From: Acidicapsa acidisoli
Lineage (GTDB): Bacteria; Acidobacteriota; Terriglobia; Terriglobales; Acidobacteriaceae
Assembly: GCF_025685625.1 (NCBI RefSeq)
Contig: NZ_JAGSYI010000001.1
Location: 1,426,001 to 1,490,000 of the forward strand
Length of the DNA stretch: 64,000 nucleotides
Direction of reading: 5' to 3'
Each line of letters opens with the position of its first letter. The first letter of the stretch is position 1. The notes below the pieces were generated by a model, which ran no database searches, was not told the DNA's origin, and saw only the letters and a program-made list of their open reading frames with translations. Of the stretch, positions 34,902 through 44,214 are shown piece after piece. The position numbers and the translations under genes are program-made.

Positions 34902-37400
34902 TTACTGACGAAGTTCTACTACCGTCGCGCCGGCGCCGCCTTCCTGGTGGGTGGGTTCCTGGATGCTGGCTACGTGGGGGTGGGTGCGGAGGTATTCGCG
35001 GAGGGCGCGGCGCAGGATGCCCATGCCGGTGCCGTGAATGACTCGGACTCTGGGAAGGCCCGCTAGGAATGCTTGATCTAAGTATTTTTCGAGGTCGTTG
35101 GTGGCTTCGTCGACGGTGCGGCCGATGAGGTTGATTTCGGACTTCATATCGTCTGAGCCGCTGCTGGTTACGGTGACGCGGACGCCCTTCTGACGGGCTA
35201 CGGCGTCGAGCGGCTTTTCGGATACGAGCGGCTTGCCTGCGGGGGCGACTACTTCGGCGATGTCGTCGCGCTTGATGCGCATTTTGAGTGCGCCGAGGGC
35301 TACTTCGTAGAGGTCCTTTTCGACTTCGCGGGCGATGGTGGCGATCTTGTTCATGCTCTTGATGCGGATCTGGTCGCCGATGGAGATGTGTTTGACGAGG
35401 TGCGGCTGGGCGTTGGGGTCGCCCTGGTCTGCGCCGTGCTTGTGGGCTACGACGGTGGAGTTGAACTGCTCTTCGAAGTCGCGGCGCAGGCGCTGGATGC
35501 GGCGCTCGGATTCTTTGGAGAGCTTGAGCTGCCCGGCGCGGTCTTCGATGGCGTTGACGGTCTGGCGCATTTGGAATTCGAAGTCTTTGAGGAGCGAGCC
35601 GAGCTTCTGTTCGAGTTCGCGAGTGCGCTTTTTGAGTTCGACGTCGCCTTCGCGGGCGAGGCGGGCGCGCTCCTGATTGAGGGCGTACTGCTCGGCGCGA
35701 GCGGCTTTGCGGTCGGCTTCAAGATCGGTGAGCTGGCGGTGCAGGTTTTCGAGAAATCGGCCTATGTCGGCATGTTGGGTGCCGAGGCGTTCGCGGGCTG
35801 AGGCTACGATGGCGGCGTTTAGGCCGAGGCGCTCGGCGGTCTGGATGCCTGCGCTGGCTCCGGGGATGCCGAGGCGGAGCTGGTAGTTGGGGATGAGGGT
35901 GGTTTCGTCCACGCCTGCGGCGGCGTTGAGGACGCCTGGGGTGTTGGCAGCGTAGACCTTGAGGCTGGTGTGGTGGGTGCTGATAAGCGACCACGCGCGG
36001 GAATTGAGGAAGTAGGCAGCGACGGCGACGGCGAGAGCGGACCCTTCGTCGGGGTCGGTGGCGGAGCCGAGTTCGTCGAGCAGGATGAGCGCCGATGGGC
36101 TGGCGAGGTGCGAGATGCGGTCGAGATTGACGATGTGAGCGCTGAAGGTGCTGAGCGCCTGTTCGATGGATTGGGCGTCGCCGATGTCGGCCAGGAAGGC
36201 GTCGAAGACGGGCAGGGTCGCGGCTGCGGCGGGGACTGGGATTCCGGACTGGGCCATGAGGGCGCAGAGAGCGGTGGTCTTGAGGGTGACGGTTTTGCCG
36301 CCGGTGTTGGGGCCGCTGATGATGAGCTGGCGGGCTGCGGATTCGAGCTGGAGGGTAAAGGGGACGATGCGTCCGCCGCTGGTGCGCAGGCGCTTTTCGA
36401 GGAGCGGATGGCGGGCGGATTCGAGGCGGAATAGTTCAGTAGAGAAGATGGGGCGGGTGCAGTCGTAGTCGATGCTGAAGCGGGCGCGGGCCTGGAGTGA
36501 ATCGACGAGAGCGAGGACGCGCGCGCCAGCGACGAGCGACTCGGCGTAGGCGCCGACGAGGCGCGTCAACGCTACAAAAATGCGGTGGATTTCGGCTTGT
36601 TCTTCTTCGAGGAGGCGAACGAGTTCGTTGTTCTGTTCGATGGTTTCGAGCGGTTCGACGTAGACGGTTTGCCCGGAGGAGCTTGCGCCGTGGACGACGC
36701 CGGAGACGCGGCGCTTCTGTTCGGCTTTGACGGGGATGACGAAGCGGTCGCCGCGGATGGTGATGAGGTCGTCCTGGGTCTGGTTGTCTGCGGAGAGGCG
36801 GCGCAGGGCGGCGCGCAGGCTCTCTTCAATGACGCGCTGCTGGCGCTGCTGTTCGTTGCGGATGCGGGACAGCTCGGGGCTGGCGTCGTCGGCGAGGGTG
36901 CCGTCGGGGAGGAGCTTGCGCTGGATCGACTCGGCGAGGGGGCTGAGGTTTTGGGTGAGCGCGGCGGAGATATCTTGCAGGCCGGGTATTACGGTCGCGG
37001 CGGAGGCGGGCGGGTTGCGGAGCAGGGATTGCCAGGCGGCGACGTCGTTGGCGAGGCGGGCGATGGACTGGAGTTCGTCGGGCTCCAGGGCCGCTTCGGG
37101 GATCTGGGATTTGGCGGCGAGCTGTGTGGGGTCTAAGAGGCCACCGAGCGGAATGGTGACGCCGGTGCTGAGGAGCGTGCGTACTTCGCCGACGAGTTGA
37201 TGCTGCCGGTCGATCCATGGCTGGTTGGTGGAGGGAGTGAGGCTGGAGATAGACTCGCGGCCTACGCGAGAAACCGAATAGCCAGCTACCAGGGCGAGAA
37301 GAGGTTGCCACTCCAGGGCCGTGGCGTCGAGGTGGGTGACCGGGGCGGGGATGGGGTCGAGTAAGGCTTTGGTTTCCGGGATGAAAGCGGCAGACGACAT
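34902..37400 (-). CDS. mutS2: MutS2 family ATPase/endonuclease with Smr domain
   Basis: MutS2, 832 residues, usual length about 780-830. An N-terminal MutS core/lever region is followed by the ATPase: Walker A ISGPNTGGKTVTLKTTAL, Walker B ILLDELGSATDPDEGSALAVAV and the STHHTSLK switch. A coiled-coil region (roughly residues 520-640) precedes the KOW-like segment and the C-terminal Smr nuclease domain INLIGRTVDEATNDLEKYLDQ with VIHGTGMGILRRALREYL. MutS2 acts on recombination intermediates or collided ribosomes, depending on the organism. It has its own intergenic spaces on both sides. Confidence 0.96.
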   Translation of the reverse strand: MSSAAFIPETKALLDPIPAPVTHLDATALEWQPLLALVAGYSVSRVGRESISSLTPSTNQPWIDRQHQLVGEVRTLLSTGVTIPLGGLLDPTQLAAKSQIPEAALEPDELQSIARLANDVAAWQSLLRNPPASAATVIPGLQDISAALTQNLSPLAESIQRKLLPDGTLADDASPELSRIRNEQQRQQRVIEESLRAALRRLSADNQTQDDLITIRGDRFVIPVKAEQKRRVSGVVHGASSSGQTVYVEPLETIEQNNELVRLLEEEQAEIHRIFVALTRLVGAYAESLVAGARVLALVDSLQARARFSIDYDCTRPIFSTELFRLESARHPLLEKRLRTSGGRIVPFTLQLESAARQLIISGPNTGGKTVTLKTTALCALMAQSGIPVPAAAATLPVFDAFLADIGDAQSIEQALSTFSAHIVNLDRISHLASPSALILLDELGSATDPDEGSALAVAVAAYFLNSRAWSLISTHHTSLKVYAANTPGVLNAAAGVDETTLIPNYQLRLGIPGASAGIQTAERLGLNAAIVASARERLGTQHADIGRFLENLHRQLTDLEADRKAARAEQYALNQERARLAREGDVELKKRTRELEQKLGSLLKDFEFQMRQTVNAIEDRAGQLKLSKESERRIQRLRRDFEEQFNSTVVAHKHGADQGDPNAQPHLVKHISIGDQIRIKSMNKIATIAREVEKDLYEVALGALKMRIKRDDIAEVVAPAGKPLVSEKPLDAVARQKGVRVTVTSSGSDDMKSEINLIGRTVDEATNDLEKYLDQAFLAGLPRVRVIHGTGMGILRRALREYLRTHPHVASIQEPTHQEGGAGATVVELRQ

Positions 37401-37549
37401 AGGTCTATCGTAGCGCCGGGAGGTTCCCTCGACGGATTTGCAGAGCCCGAACCTGCAAATCTCAGTCGTCTGTCGATTGGCGAATCGCTAGTGACCTGAA
37501 TCAGGGGTACGTGGAGGTTTCGGGTGATGTGTCAGGGATGTAGGTCGCT

Positions 37550-37661
37550 GAAAAGCAGATCCTTCACTACGTTCAGGATGACAAGCTTCAGGATGACAAG
37601 CTTCAGGATGACAAGCTTCAGGATGACAAGCTTCAGGATGACAAGCTTCAGGATGACAAGC
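37550..37661. repeat. Dispersed repeat B with an expanded 15-bp tandem array (six units)
   Basis: 37550-37586 matches repeat B (core AAAAGCAGATCCTTCACTAC). Its last 15 bases, TTCAGGATGACAAGC, are then present six times in perfect tandem from 37572 to 37661. The rest of the 289-base gap between mutS2 and the lysozyme gene (37401-37689) holds nothing else I recognise. On the minus strand the array reads CHPEA repeats, but no gene is supported. Confidence 0.9.
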
Positions 37662-37689
37662 TTGTGTTGTGAACTTTCGGCTCAAGACG

Positions 37690-38223
37690 CTAGGTGGCAA
37701 GTATTTGCTGCGGTGTTGAGGTGCCGCTCAGGACGGCTACGTCGCCGCGGCCTCGGCGGCCTACCTGATTGAACCAGAGGGACTGCTGGAGGTTATTAGC
37801 CGCGTTGGTCCAGTCCTGGGCGTTGATGAACTTCAGGGTGTTGACGAATTGCGCAAACCTGGGCTCGCCCATGTTGAAGACCAGATCGGTGAGGACCATC
37901 TGCGGGATGTCCGGGAGGTTGTCGAAGATGGGGACGAGCTTGGTGGCCCCGGCGATAGCGCTGTTGATGGTGATGGTGAGCAGTTGGTCGACCTGGTCAG
38001 GTGTAATGTTGACTGCGCCGGTGAGAACGGCGTTGAAGTCGAGGCCCAACGCTTCGATGGTCGCTTGCGCGCCTGCTGCTACGAGGTTGAAGCCGACGCC
38101 GATGGTTGGGTTGCCTTTGGGCGTGTCGCCGGGGTTGAGTGGCGTGCCCGTGGCGTCGTCGTAGGACTGGAGCCGGGTTGATTCCCAGTGTGTGATCCAC
38201 TGCTTGGTCAGGGCGAGGTCCAT
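37690..38223 (-). CDS. T4-type lysozyme-like protein (GH24 fold)
   Basis: A 177-residue protein resembling phage T4 lysozyme. The catalytic triad pattern Glu-Asp-Thr is visible: HWESTRLQSYDDATG (Glu14, Asp in YDDATG) and PTIGVGFNL (Thr). The later block LTDLVFNMGEPRFAQFVNTLKFINAQDWTNAANNLQQSLWFNQVGRRGRGDVAVL matches the C-terminal lobe. It would cleave peptidoglycan glycan strands. AGGAGA precedes the start. There is no signal peptide and no holin, spanin or phage neighbour, so export and role are open. Confidence 0.83.
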   Translation of the reverse strand: MDLALTKQWITHWESTRLQSYDDATGTPLNPGDTPKGNPTIGVGFNLVAAGAQATIEALGLDFNAVLTGAVNITPDQVDQLLTITINSAIAGATKLVPIFDNLPDIPQMVLTDLVFNMGEPRFAQFVNTLKFINAQDWTNAANNLQQSLWFNQVGRRGRGDVAVLSGTSTPQQILAT

Positions 38224-38336
38224 CGGATTCTCCTGCGCACAGGCTCATATTTTGAAGCTACGGGAGTGCAGGGAAACAATAACATACCAGCTAAGTTCCA
38301 ATGCATGGTTCATGTATTTGTCAATCACGAAGGGCG

Positions 38337-39431
38337 TTATGAGTGGGGAAGCAGGCTGGAGGACTCCAAAACCAGAGGAGCCTCCATCTGTTGCGGAATG
38401 CCGTTGACCATCAGCGGTTTGAACCGAAGCGTGAGTGCGCGAAATACCGCAGCATCTTGAAGGCCGAAGTGGTCTGAGCTATCGCTGTAGGCTTCGCGCA
38501 CCTGTCCGCGGCGATCGGTACGGATGTACACCGTGGTGGGGGTTTCGCTCGACGCTCTCTGGCTCACGGGTAAAAGCGTCTTGCCGGAAGCGATGTCCAG
38601 AAGGGATTCCGCGGTGTTCCTGGGGACAAGCATGGTTCGAATTTGCTTCTCCGGTGGGGTGAATTCGGCGGCTCTGAGCAGAGAATAGTCTGATTTCCGG
38701 AGTGATTCGAGCTGGATAACCCGGCTGCGGACGAGTATGTTTGCGGGCAGGTCATTGACCAGGGTTCTAGCGATCTGTTGGGCGCCGAAGGGCGCGAAGT
38801 CGTCAAACCAGACTGACCGGGTGAACTCGACGCCGCTTGCGATTCTTGGCTCGATGTCCTGGAAGCAGATTTGAGCGGAGGCCGTGTCTTCAGCGGACGC
38901 ACCCGGAATAGCCGGGCTGGAAATGCAGGCATGGGATTGAACGCCAATCGGCACGGCACCTGGCACCCTGCGAAGGAAGGATGCCTTGGGAACCGGATCG
39001 AGGATCGCGTCCACGAAATTCTGTATCCAGCGGGGGTAAAAGTCTCCGGCGTCGTGCTCCTCGATTACGGAGCCATTTACGATGCGGGTCTGACTGAAAT
39101 CGCGGGAGCGAATGACGATGCGGTAGGTGATCGGGTTGAGCCAATAGATTTCAACCTCGGCCCGCATATTTTCAAAGCGCAAATTCAAGGCGCGCTCGTC
39201 GATGCCGTGCGCAACTGCGACGTCGCGCGCGGGAGGGGAGATATCGAGGACCAGATGAAATGGCTGGTCGCCTTCGCTGAGTGAGCAAAGTCGAAGAGCA
39301 CGATCCACGGCTACGGCGTTCGGAAGCGTAGGGGAATTGGACGGGAAGAGTTCTTCCCAGGAACAACCGCACAGCGAACTCACTGCAATGGCCGCGCTGC
39401 CCAAGCCAATTACCCAGGCGTTTCGGCGCAT
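38337..39431 (-). CDS. Predicted lipoprotein of unknown function
   Basis: A 364-residue exported protein. From ATG at 39431 the N-terminus is RRNAWVIGLGSAAIAVSSLCGC, a lipoprotein signal with a lipobox ending at LCGC; a longer frame begins with TTG at 39461 and is less likely. The central part resembles periplasmic domains with no family name I recall. The C-terminus (TTVYIRTDRRGQVREAYSDSSDHFGLQDAAVFRALTLRFKPLMVNGIPQQMEAPLVLE) looks like a TonB-C-type module found in acidobacterial proteins. It is divergent from the zinc-ribbon gene across a long perfect dyad. Confidence 0.8.
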   Translation of the reverse strand: MRRNAWVIGLGSAAIAVSSLCGCSWEELFPSNSPTLPNAVAVDRALRLCSLSEGDQPFHLVLDISPPARDVAVAHGIDERALNLRFENMRAEVEIYWLNPITYRIVIRSRDFSQTRIVNGSVIEEHDAGDFYPRWIQNFVDAILDPVPKASFLRRVPGAVPIGVQSHACISSPAIPGASAEDTASAQICFQDIEPRIASGVEFTRSVWFDDFAPFGAQQIARTLVNDLPANILVRSRVIQLESLRKSDYSLLRAAEFTPPEKQIRTMLVPRNTAESLLDIASGKTLLPVSQRASSETPTTVYIRTDRRGQVREAYSDSSDHFGLQDAAVFRALTLRFKPLMVNGIPQQMEAPLVLESSSLLPHS

Positions 39432-39465
39432 ACTGTGGATGTTAGCACTGGTATTTGTCAATGAA

Positions 39466-39503
39466 ATGGGTAGTTACCAACGATTTGGTCGGTAACTACC
39501 CAT
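39466..39503. promoter_or_regulatory. Perfect 13-base inverted repeat in a divergent intergenic region
   Basis: ATGGGTAGTTACC (39466-39478) and GGTAACTACCCAT (39491-39503) are exact complements with a 12-base loop. An alternative inner hairpin CCAAcgatTTGG (39477-39488) overlaps the left arm. The site lies between the starts of two divergent genes (lipoprotein and zinc-ribbon protein), so a protein-binding dyad is more likely than a terminator. No bound regulator is known. Confidence 0.7.
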
Positions 39504-39591
39504 GCGAAATGTGGAACAACAGGCGGATTAGTTGCGTATTTCACCTGCAGTCGTAAGTCTTCCGGAGGGTCCGGAACGATGGGAGGCGCTT

Positions 39592-40146
39592 ATGTATTGC
39601 AGCGGCTGTGGTCAGGCTTTGGTGGCCGGACAGGGGTTTTGTCCTCGATGTGGCCGGGCGAGTGGTCTGGGGATGCCGGTTGCGCAAGATCCGAATCTGT
39701 ATGGCGCGAGTTTTCGCGGTATGGTTTCGGTGGCAACGGTAGAGCGCCGCGTTAATGCGCTGGCAGTTGGCTGGTTTATCTACGCGGGATTGGTGGCGCT
39801 CACCGGGCTGATTGGCCTCGCCTTTGCGCACGCCTGGATGGGCGGACACATGGGTGGTTTCGGACCTTGGTCAGGGCATGGGTTTGGGCATAACTTTGGC
39901 GGTGGTCCAATGGCTCCGTTTTTCTTTTTGAGATTTGCGCGGGTCGTGCTCTTTGTGCGGGTGGCGTTGGCGCTCGCAGCAGGTGTGGGCCTGATGCAGA
40001 AGGCCACATGGGGTCGCTGGGTGGCGATTGTGGCCGGGTGCCTGGCGATTTTTCACCCTATCCTCGGGACGGCTCTAGGGATCTGGACGCTGGTGGTGCT
40101 GTTGAATGCACCCAATGCGGCTGGATATGAGGCGATGGCGCGGTAA
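39592..40146 (+). CDS. Zinc-ribbon membrane protein
   Basis: A 184-residue protein with an N-terminal zinc ribbon (MYCSGCGQALVAGQGFCPRCG; four Cys) followed by three to four hydrophobic segments (ALAVGWFIYAGLVALTGLIGLAFA, VVLFVRVALALAAGVGLMQ, WVAIVAGCLAIFHPILGTALGIWTLVVLL). A His/Gly/Met-rich loop (HAWMGGHMGGFGPWSGHGFG) lies between them and might bind metal. ATG at 39592 with GGGAGG upstream is preferred over the frame to 39532. Function unknown. Confidence 0.84.
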   Translation: MYCSGCGQALVAGQGFCPRCGRASGLGMPVAQDPNLYGASFRGMVSVATVERRVNALAVGWFIYAGLVALTGLIGLAFAHAWMGGHMGGFGPWSGHGFGHNFGGGPMAPFFFLRFARVVLFVRVALALAAGVGLMQKATWGRWVAIVAGCLAIFHPILGTALGIWTLVVLLNAPNAAGYEAMAR

Positions 40147-40209
40147 AGGCAGGGATCAGGGAGTAAAGACCAGGCAACAGGCAGGTCGGCTGAGGATTAG
40201 AATTAAAGG

Positions 40210-41196
40210 ATGGATTTTCCTTTGATTCGCATGCGCCGGACACGCAGGACAGAGGCGCTTCGCTCGCTGGTGCGAGAGACACGCCTGGAGCCTGGACAAC
40301 TTATCTATCCGCTGTTTATCTGCTCCGGTGAGGGCGTGCGGAAAGAGATTAGTTCGATGCCGGGTGTCTTTAATCTGAGCGTCGACGAGGCGGTGAAAGA
40401 AGCGGAAGAGGCTGCGCAGCTTGGGCTGGGCGGCCTCTTGTTGTTTGGGCTGCCGGAGAGCAAGGACGAGCAGGGGACGGGCGCGTGGGACGATCATGGG
40501 ATCGTGCAGCAGGGGCTAAGGGCCTTGAAGGCCAATGCCGCTTCAAAGAGGCTGGTGCTGATCGCCGATGTCTGCCTTTGCGAGTACACCAGCCATGGGC
40601 ATTGCGGCATGGTTGTCGAAACGGCGGACGGCTATGACGTTGAGAACGATGCCTCTGTGGATATTCTGGGGCGGACGGCGGCGAGCCTGGCGAAGGCTGG
40701 CGCGGATGTGGTCGCTCCCAGCGACATGATGGATGGCCGCGTGGCGGAGATTCGACGCGCGCTGGACGATGAGGAACTGGAGCAGACGCCGATTTTGAGC
40801 TATGCCTCGAAGTTTGCTTCGGCGTTTTATGGACCGTTTCGTGAGGCTGCCGACTCAGCGCCCCAGTTTGGCGACCGGCGCAGCTACCAGATGGATGGCG
40901 CGAATGTGCGCGAGGCGATGCGCGAGATTGAGTTGGACCTCGGCGAAGGCGCGGATATGATCCTGATGAAGCCGGCAATGCCGTATCTGGATGTAATTCG
41001 CGCGGCACGGGACCGGTTTGAGGTGCCGATGGGCGCGTATCAGGTTTCCGGCGAGTATTCGATGCTGCAAGCGGCGTTTGCGAAGGGCTGGCTGGAACCG
41101 GAACGGGCGATGCTGGAGTCGCTGATCGGGATTCGGCGGGCTGGGGCGGATTTTATCGTGACTTACTTTGCTAAGGATGCGGCAAAGGTGCTTTAA
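40210..41196 (+). CDS. hemB: Delta-aminolevulinic acid dehydratase (porphobilinogen synthase)
   Basis: Condenses two 5-aminolevulinate molecules to porphobilinogen in heme synthesis; 328 residues, normal length. It is the zinc type: the three-Cys site [14 protein letters not shown] is intact. Schiff-base lysines are visible in [14 protein letters not shown] and [13 protein letters not shown]. The N-terminus begins directly with [20 protein letters not shown]. It is a single gene, not in a heme operon here. Confidence 0.97.
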   Translation: MDFPLIRMRRTRRTEALRSLVRETRLEPGQLIYPLFICSGEGVRKEISSMPGVFNLSVDEAVKEAEEAAQLGLGGLLLFGLPESKDEQGTGAWDDHGIVQQGLRALKANAASKRLVLIADVCLCEYTSHGHCGMVVETADGYDVENDASVDILGRTAASLAKAGADVVAPSDMMDGRVAEIRRALDDEELEQTPILSYASKFASAFYGPFREAADSAPQFGDRRSYQMDGANVREAMREIELDLGEGADMILMKPAMPYLDVIRAARDRFEVPMGAYQVSGEYSMLQAAFAKGWLEPERAMLESLIGIRRAGADFIVTYFAKDAAKVL

Positions 41197-41344
41197 GTGC
41201 AGGGAGCAGGAACTAGAAAAGCAAGGGTTTTGTGCTCCATCGGCGATAGAAACTGGCTAGAGTTCCGGGCTGATATTCTTCGTGGCGGATGCGCGCCAAG
41301 CCTCAAGGCGCGTTCAAACAAATCCGGTGGCGGGAGATTTTGGT

Positions 41345-43225
41345 TTGAGCTGGTCACGAAGAGGATTTCTGAAGTCGCTGTCACGGACGGCGCTGGTGCT
41401 TTCGCTTGAGGATGTGCTTCGGCTGGCTCGGCCCGTGTTTGCGCAGGCTCCCGGACAGCAGAAGCCTGCGGCGGGGATGGAACGGCCTGCGTATGAGGCG
41501 CAGCCGAAGGCGGTTGCGCTGAACTCGCCGATTGCCGGAACGCCGCTGGGGTTGAGTTTTGTGGACGTGGCCAAGTCTTCCGGGCTCAATGTTAAGACGA
41601 TCTACGGCGGCGAACACAAAAATAAGTACCTGCTTGAGACGACGGGCTGCGGCGTGGCCTTTTTTGACTACGATCAGGATGACTGGCTGGATATCTTTCT
41701 CGTCAATGGCTGGCGGCTCGAAGGTTTTTCCAAGGGGCAGGAGCCGGCTTGCCACTTATTCAAGAACAATCGCGATGGGACGTTTACGGATGTTACGGCG
41801 AAGTCTGGCATTACGCGCACCGGATGGGGTCAAGGCTGCTGTGTGGGCGACTATAACAACGATGGGTGGAATGACCTGTTTGTTAGTTATTACGGGCAGA
41901 ATGCGCTGTATCGGAACAACGGCAATGGAAATTTCACCGATGTTACGAAGGAAGCCGGGCTGTGGCAGGATAAGTTGCGGTGGAACTCGGGGTGTGCGTT
42001 TCTGGATTACGACAAGGATGGGCATCTCGATTTGTTCGTTGGGAACTACATCGACTTCGATGTGAAGACGGCTCCGCTGCCTGAGGATGCGGGCTGCGCT
42101 TACAAGGGAATTACGGTAGCGTGCGGGCCTCCGGGGTTGCTGGGCGGGAAGAATCTGCTGTATCGCAACAACGGAGATGGGACCTTTCGCGATGTGAGCC
42201 AGAAGGCTGGCATGTGGGACACGATCGGGACTTACGCCTTGTCGGTAGCGGTCGGCGATATGGATAACGATGGCTGGCCGGATATCTATGTGGCCAACGA
42301 CTCGACGGCTGCGACTTACTACCAGAATCAGAAGGACGGGACTTTCAAGGATGTGGCCATCGAGGCGGGGATTGCCTATTCACCGGATGGCAAGCCGCAG
42401 GCCGGCATGGGCGTGGCGATTGGAGATTTCAATCGCGATGGACTGCTGGACATTGTGAAGACCAACTTTGCCGGAGATACGGACTCGCTATATCTGAATC
42501 TTGGAGACGGGACGTTTGAGGATCACACATACTTATCGGGGCTTGGCGTCAACACGCGCTATCTGGGATGGGGCGTGGGTTTTCTGGATATGGATAATGA
42601 CGGCTGGCTGGACATACTCATTTCCAATGGTCATGTGTATCCGGAGGTAGATGGGACGCAGATTGACGCTCCGTATGCGGAGCATAAGTATCTTTACCGG
42701 AACTTGCACAATGGGCAGTTTGAGGAAGTTACCAAACTAGGTGGTCCGGGGATTACCGATGCGGCGGCTGCGCGTGGCTGTGCCTTTGGCGACTACGACA
42801 ATGATGGGCGCATTGACGTAGTGGTGAACTGCGTCAACAGCGGGCCGCAGTTGCTGCGCTGTGACTGGACGAGCGATACGACGCGGAATCGAAACTGGAT
42901 CAAGATTCGCACTGTGGGGACGAAGAGTAATCGCGCGGGGATTGGAGCGCGAATAGCGGTCACGGCGAAGGTTGATCCGAAATCGCCTAAACCAATGGTG
43001 CAGATCGACGAGGTTCGGTCGGGCGGGAGCTATTATTCGCAGAGTGATTTGCGGGTGCATTTCGGGTTGGATCAGGCGAAGAAAGTGGACTCGCTTGAGA
43101 TACGCTGGCCTTCGGGGACGGTGGATGTGTTAAAAGACCTGGATGTGAATCGGCTGTATGTTGTCCAAGAGGGTGGGAAGATTCTCAAGACCGATGATTT
43201 TGGCGGGGGAAAAAGAAGTAAGTAG
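41345..43225 (+). CDS. Tat-exported FG-GAP repeat protein with ASPIC/UnbV domain (CRTAC1 family)
   Basis: Exported beta-propeller-like protein, 626 residues from a TTG start. TTG at 41345 has GGGAG eight bases upstream and places the twin-arginine motif SRRGFLKSL at residues 4-12; the longer GTG start at 41282 lacks a ribosome site. At least six FG-GAP/VCBS Asp-rich repeats are visible (for example DYDQDDWLDIF, DYNNDGWNDLF, DMDNDGWPDIY, DFNRDGLLDIV, DYDNDGRIDVV). The C-terminal ASPIC/UnbV module reads NWIKIRTVGTKSNRAGIGARIAV ... EIRWPSGTVDVL. Calcium binding is expected; the biological role of the family is poorly known. Confidence 0.9.
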   Translation: MSWSRRGFLKSLSRTALVLSLEDVLRLARPVFAQAPGQQKPAAGMERPAYEAQPKAVALNSPIAGTPLGLSFVDVAKSSGLNVKTIYGGEHKNKYLLETTGCGVAFFDYDQDDWLDIFLVNGWRLEGFSKGQEPACHLFKNNRDGTFTDVTAKSGITRTGWGQGCCVGDYNNDGWNDLFVSYYGQNALYRNNGNGNFTDVTKEAGLWQDKLRWNSGCAFLDYDKDGHLDLFVGNYIDFDVKTAPLPEDAGCAYKGITVACGPPGLLGGKNLLYRNNGDGTFRDVSQKAGMWDTIGTYALSVAVGDMDNDGWPDIYVANDSTAATYYQNQKDGTFKDVAIEAGIAYSPDGKPQAGMGVAIGDFNRDGLLDIVKTNFAGDTDSLYLNLGDGTFEDHTYLSGLGVNTRYLGWGVGFLDMDNDGWLDILISNGHVYPEVDGTQIDAPYAEHKYLYRNLHNGQFEEVTKLGGPGITDAAAARGCAFGDYDNDGRIDVVVNCVNSGPQLLRCDWTSDTTRNRNWIKIRTVGTKSNRAGIGARIAVTAKVDPKSPKPMVQIDEVRSGGSYYSQSDLRVHFGLDQAKKVDSLEIRWPSGTVDVLKDLDVNRLYVVQEGGKILKTDDFGGGKRSK

Positions 43226-43281
43226 GCGTGCTGGCCGCCGGTTAGATTGGATTTATAGATGAATCACAGTTTAGGGGATTG

Positions 43282-44019
43282 ATGGACCATACAACTCTTT
43301 GTGTTCTGGCGGTGGTGTTTCTCGCCACATTGATTCGATCGACCTTTGGTTTTGGTGAGGCACTGATTGCTGTTCCGCTCCTAGTGTTCATCCTTCCTGT
43401 TGAAGTTGCCACTCCGATTGCCGTGCTTCTGTCCATTACGGTTGCCGGCGTCGTTGTTGTACAAGACTGGAGAAAGATTCACTTCGGCAGCGCGGGTTGG
43501 ATGCTGGCTCCCACCTTAGCGGGTATTCCATTAGGCATTGCACTGCTGTCCTGCGTTCACCAAAATCTGGTGAAAGCAGCCCTGGCAATGGTTATTGTCG
43601 CCTTTGCCGGATACTCACTGCTTGGCAAGAGGCCGCCAGAGCTGCGCAGCGACAACCGCATCTGGATGCTGGGTTGTGGCTTCTTTGCGGGTCTGCTTGG
43701 GGGCGCGTATGGCATGAACGGGCCTCCGCTGGTTATTTATGGAGCGATGCGCCGATGGTCGCCTCAGCACTTTCGCGCGACATTGCAAGGATACTTTCTG
43801 CCGGCGAGCATCGTGGCGATGGCGGGCTACTGGATGGCCGGGCTGTGGACTCCCACAGTGACGCGCTATTACCTGATCTCATTGCCGGTTGCGCTTCCTG
43901 CCATATTTCTTGGCCGCGTTATGAACCATCGCCTTCGGGGAGACGCGTTTCTCAAGTATGTCCATGTTGGCTTGGTTTGTATTGGGGTTCTGCTACTGAT
44001 CCAGGCGTTTGGGCCATGA
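43282..44019 (+). CDS. TauE/SafE family membrane transporter (sulfite exporter-like)
   Basis: Polytopic protein of 245 residues, seven to eight hydrophobic segments in two similar halves, as in TauE/SafE transporters: VVFLATLIRSTFGFGEALIAVPLLVFILP in the first and GCGFFAGLLGGAYGMNGPPLVIYGAM in the second. Members export organosulfur compounds or sulfite; substrate is not predictable here. ATG at 43282 follows AGGGGATTG. It stands 56 bases after the ASPIC/UnbV gene. Confidence 0.91.
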   Translation: MDHTTLCVLAVVFLATLIRSTFGFGEALIAVPLLVFILPVEVATPIAVLLSITVAGVVVVQDWRKIHFGSAGWMLAPTLAGIPLGIALLSCVHQNLVKAALAMVIVAFAGYSLLGKRPPELRSDNRIWMLGCGFFAGLLGGAYGMNGPPLVIYGAMRRWSPQHFRATLQGYFLPASIVAMAGYWMAGLWTPTVTRYYLISLPVALPAIFLGRVMNHRLRGDAFLKYVHVGLVCIGVLLLIQAFGP

Positions 44020-44214
44020 GAGTAGTGGTGCAGTTCAAGTTTGCGAGTGAAGAGATCTGGCAAGAGGTAGCTGGGCAAGAGCTGAGGTTCCGCCGAGAGT
44101 CGAAATTCATCAGATGAAAATGATGTAGGTTACGCCGTCAACCAGTTCGCGCAGAGGTACGTCTGCCGTTGCAGCACGACGAGGACGGCAGCGAGAGCTG
44201 GTGAGGCGTAGAGT

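Noticed and set aside
37572-37661. Possible CRISPR array
   Set aside because: Six perfect 15-base units are directly contiguous with no spacers and no cas genes nearby.
37488-37700. 70-residue frame with CHPEA repeats
   Set aside because: It is only the translation of the 15-bp tandem repeat; no ribosome site, domain or codon bias supports a gene.
37690-38223. Prophage inferred from a T4-type lysozyme
   Set aside because: No holin, structural, integrase or att-like sequences are visible around the gene.
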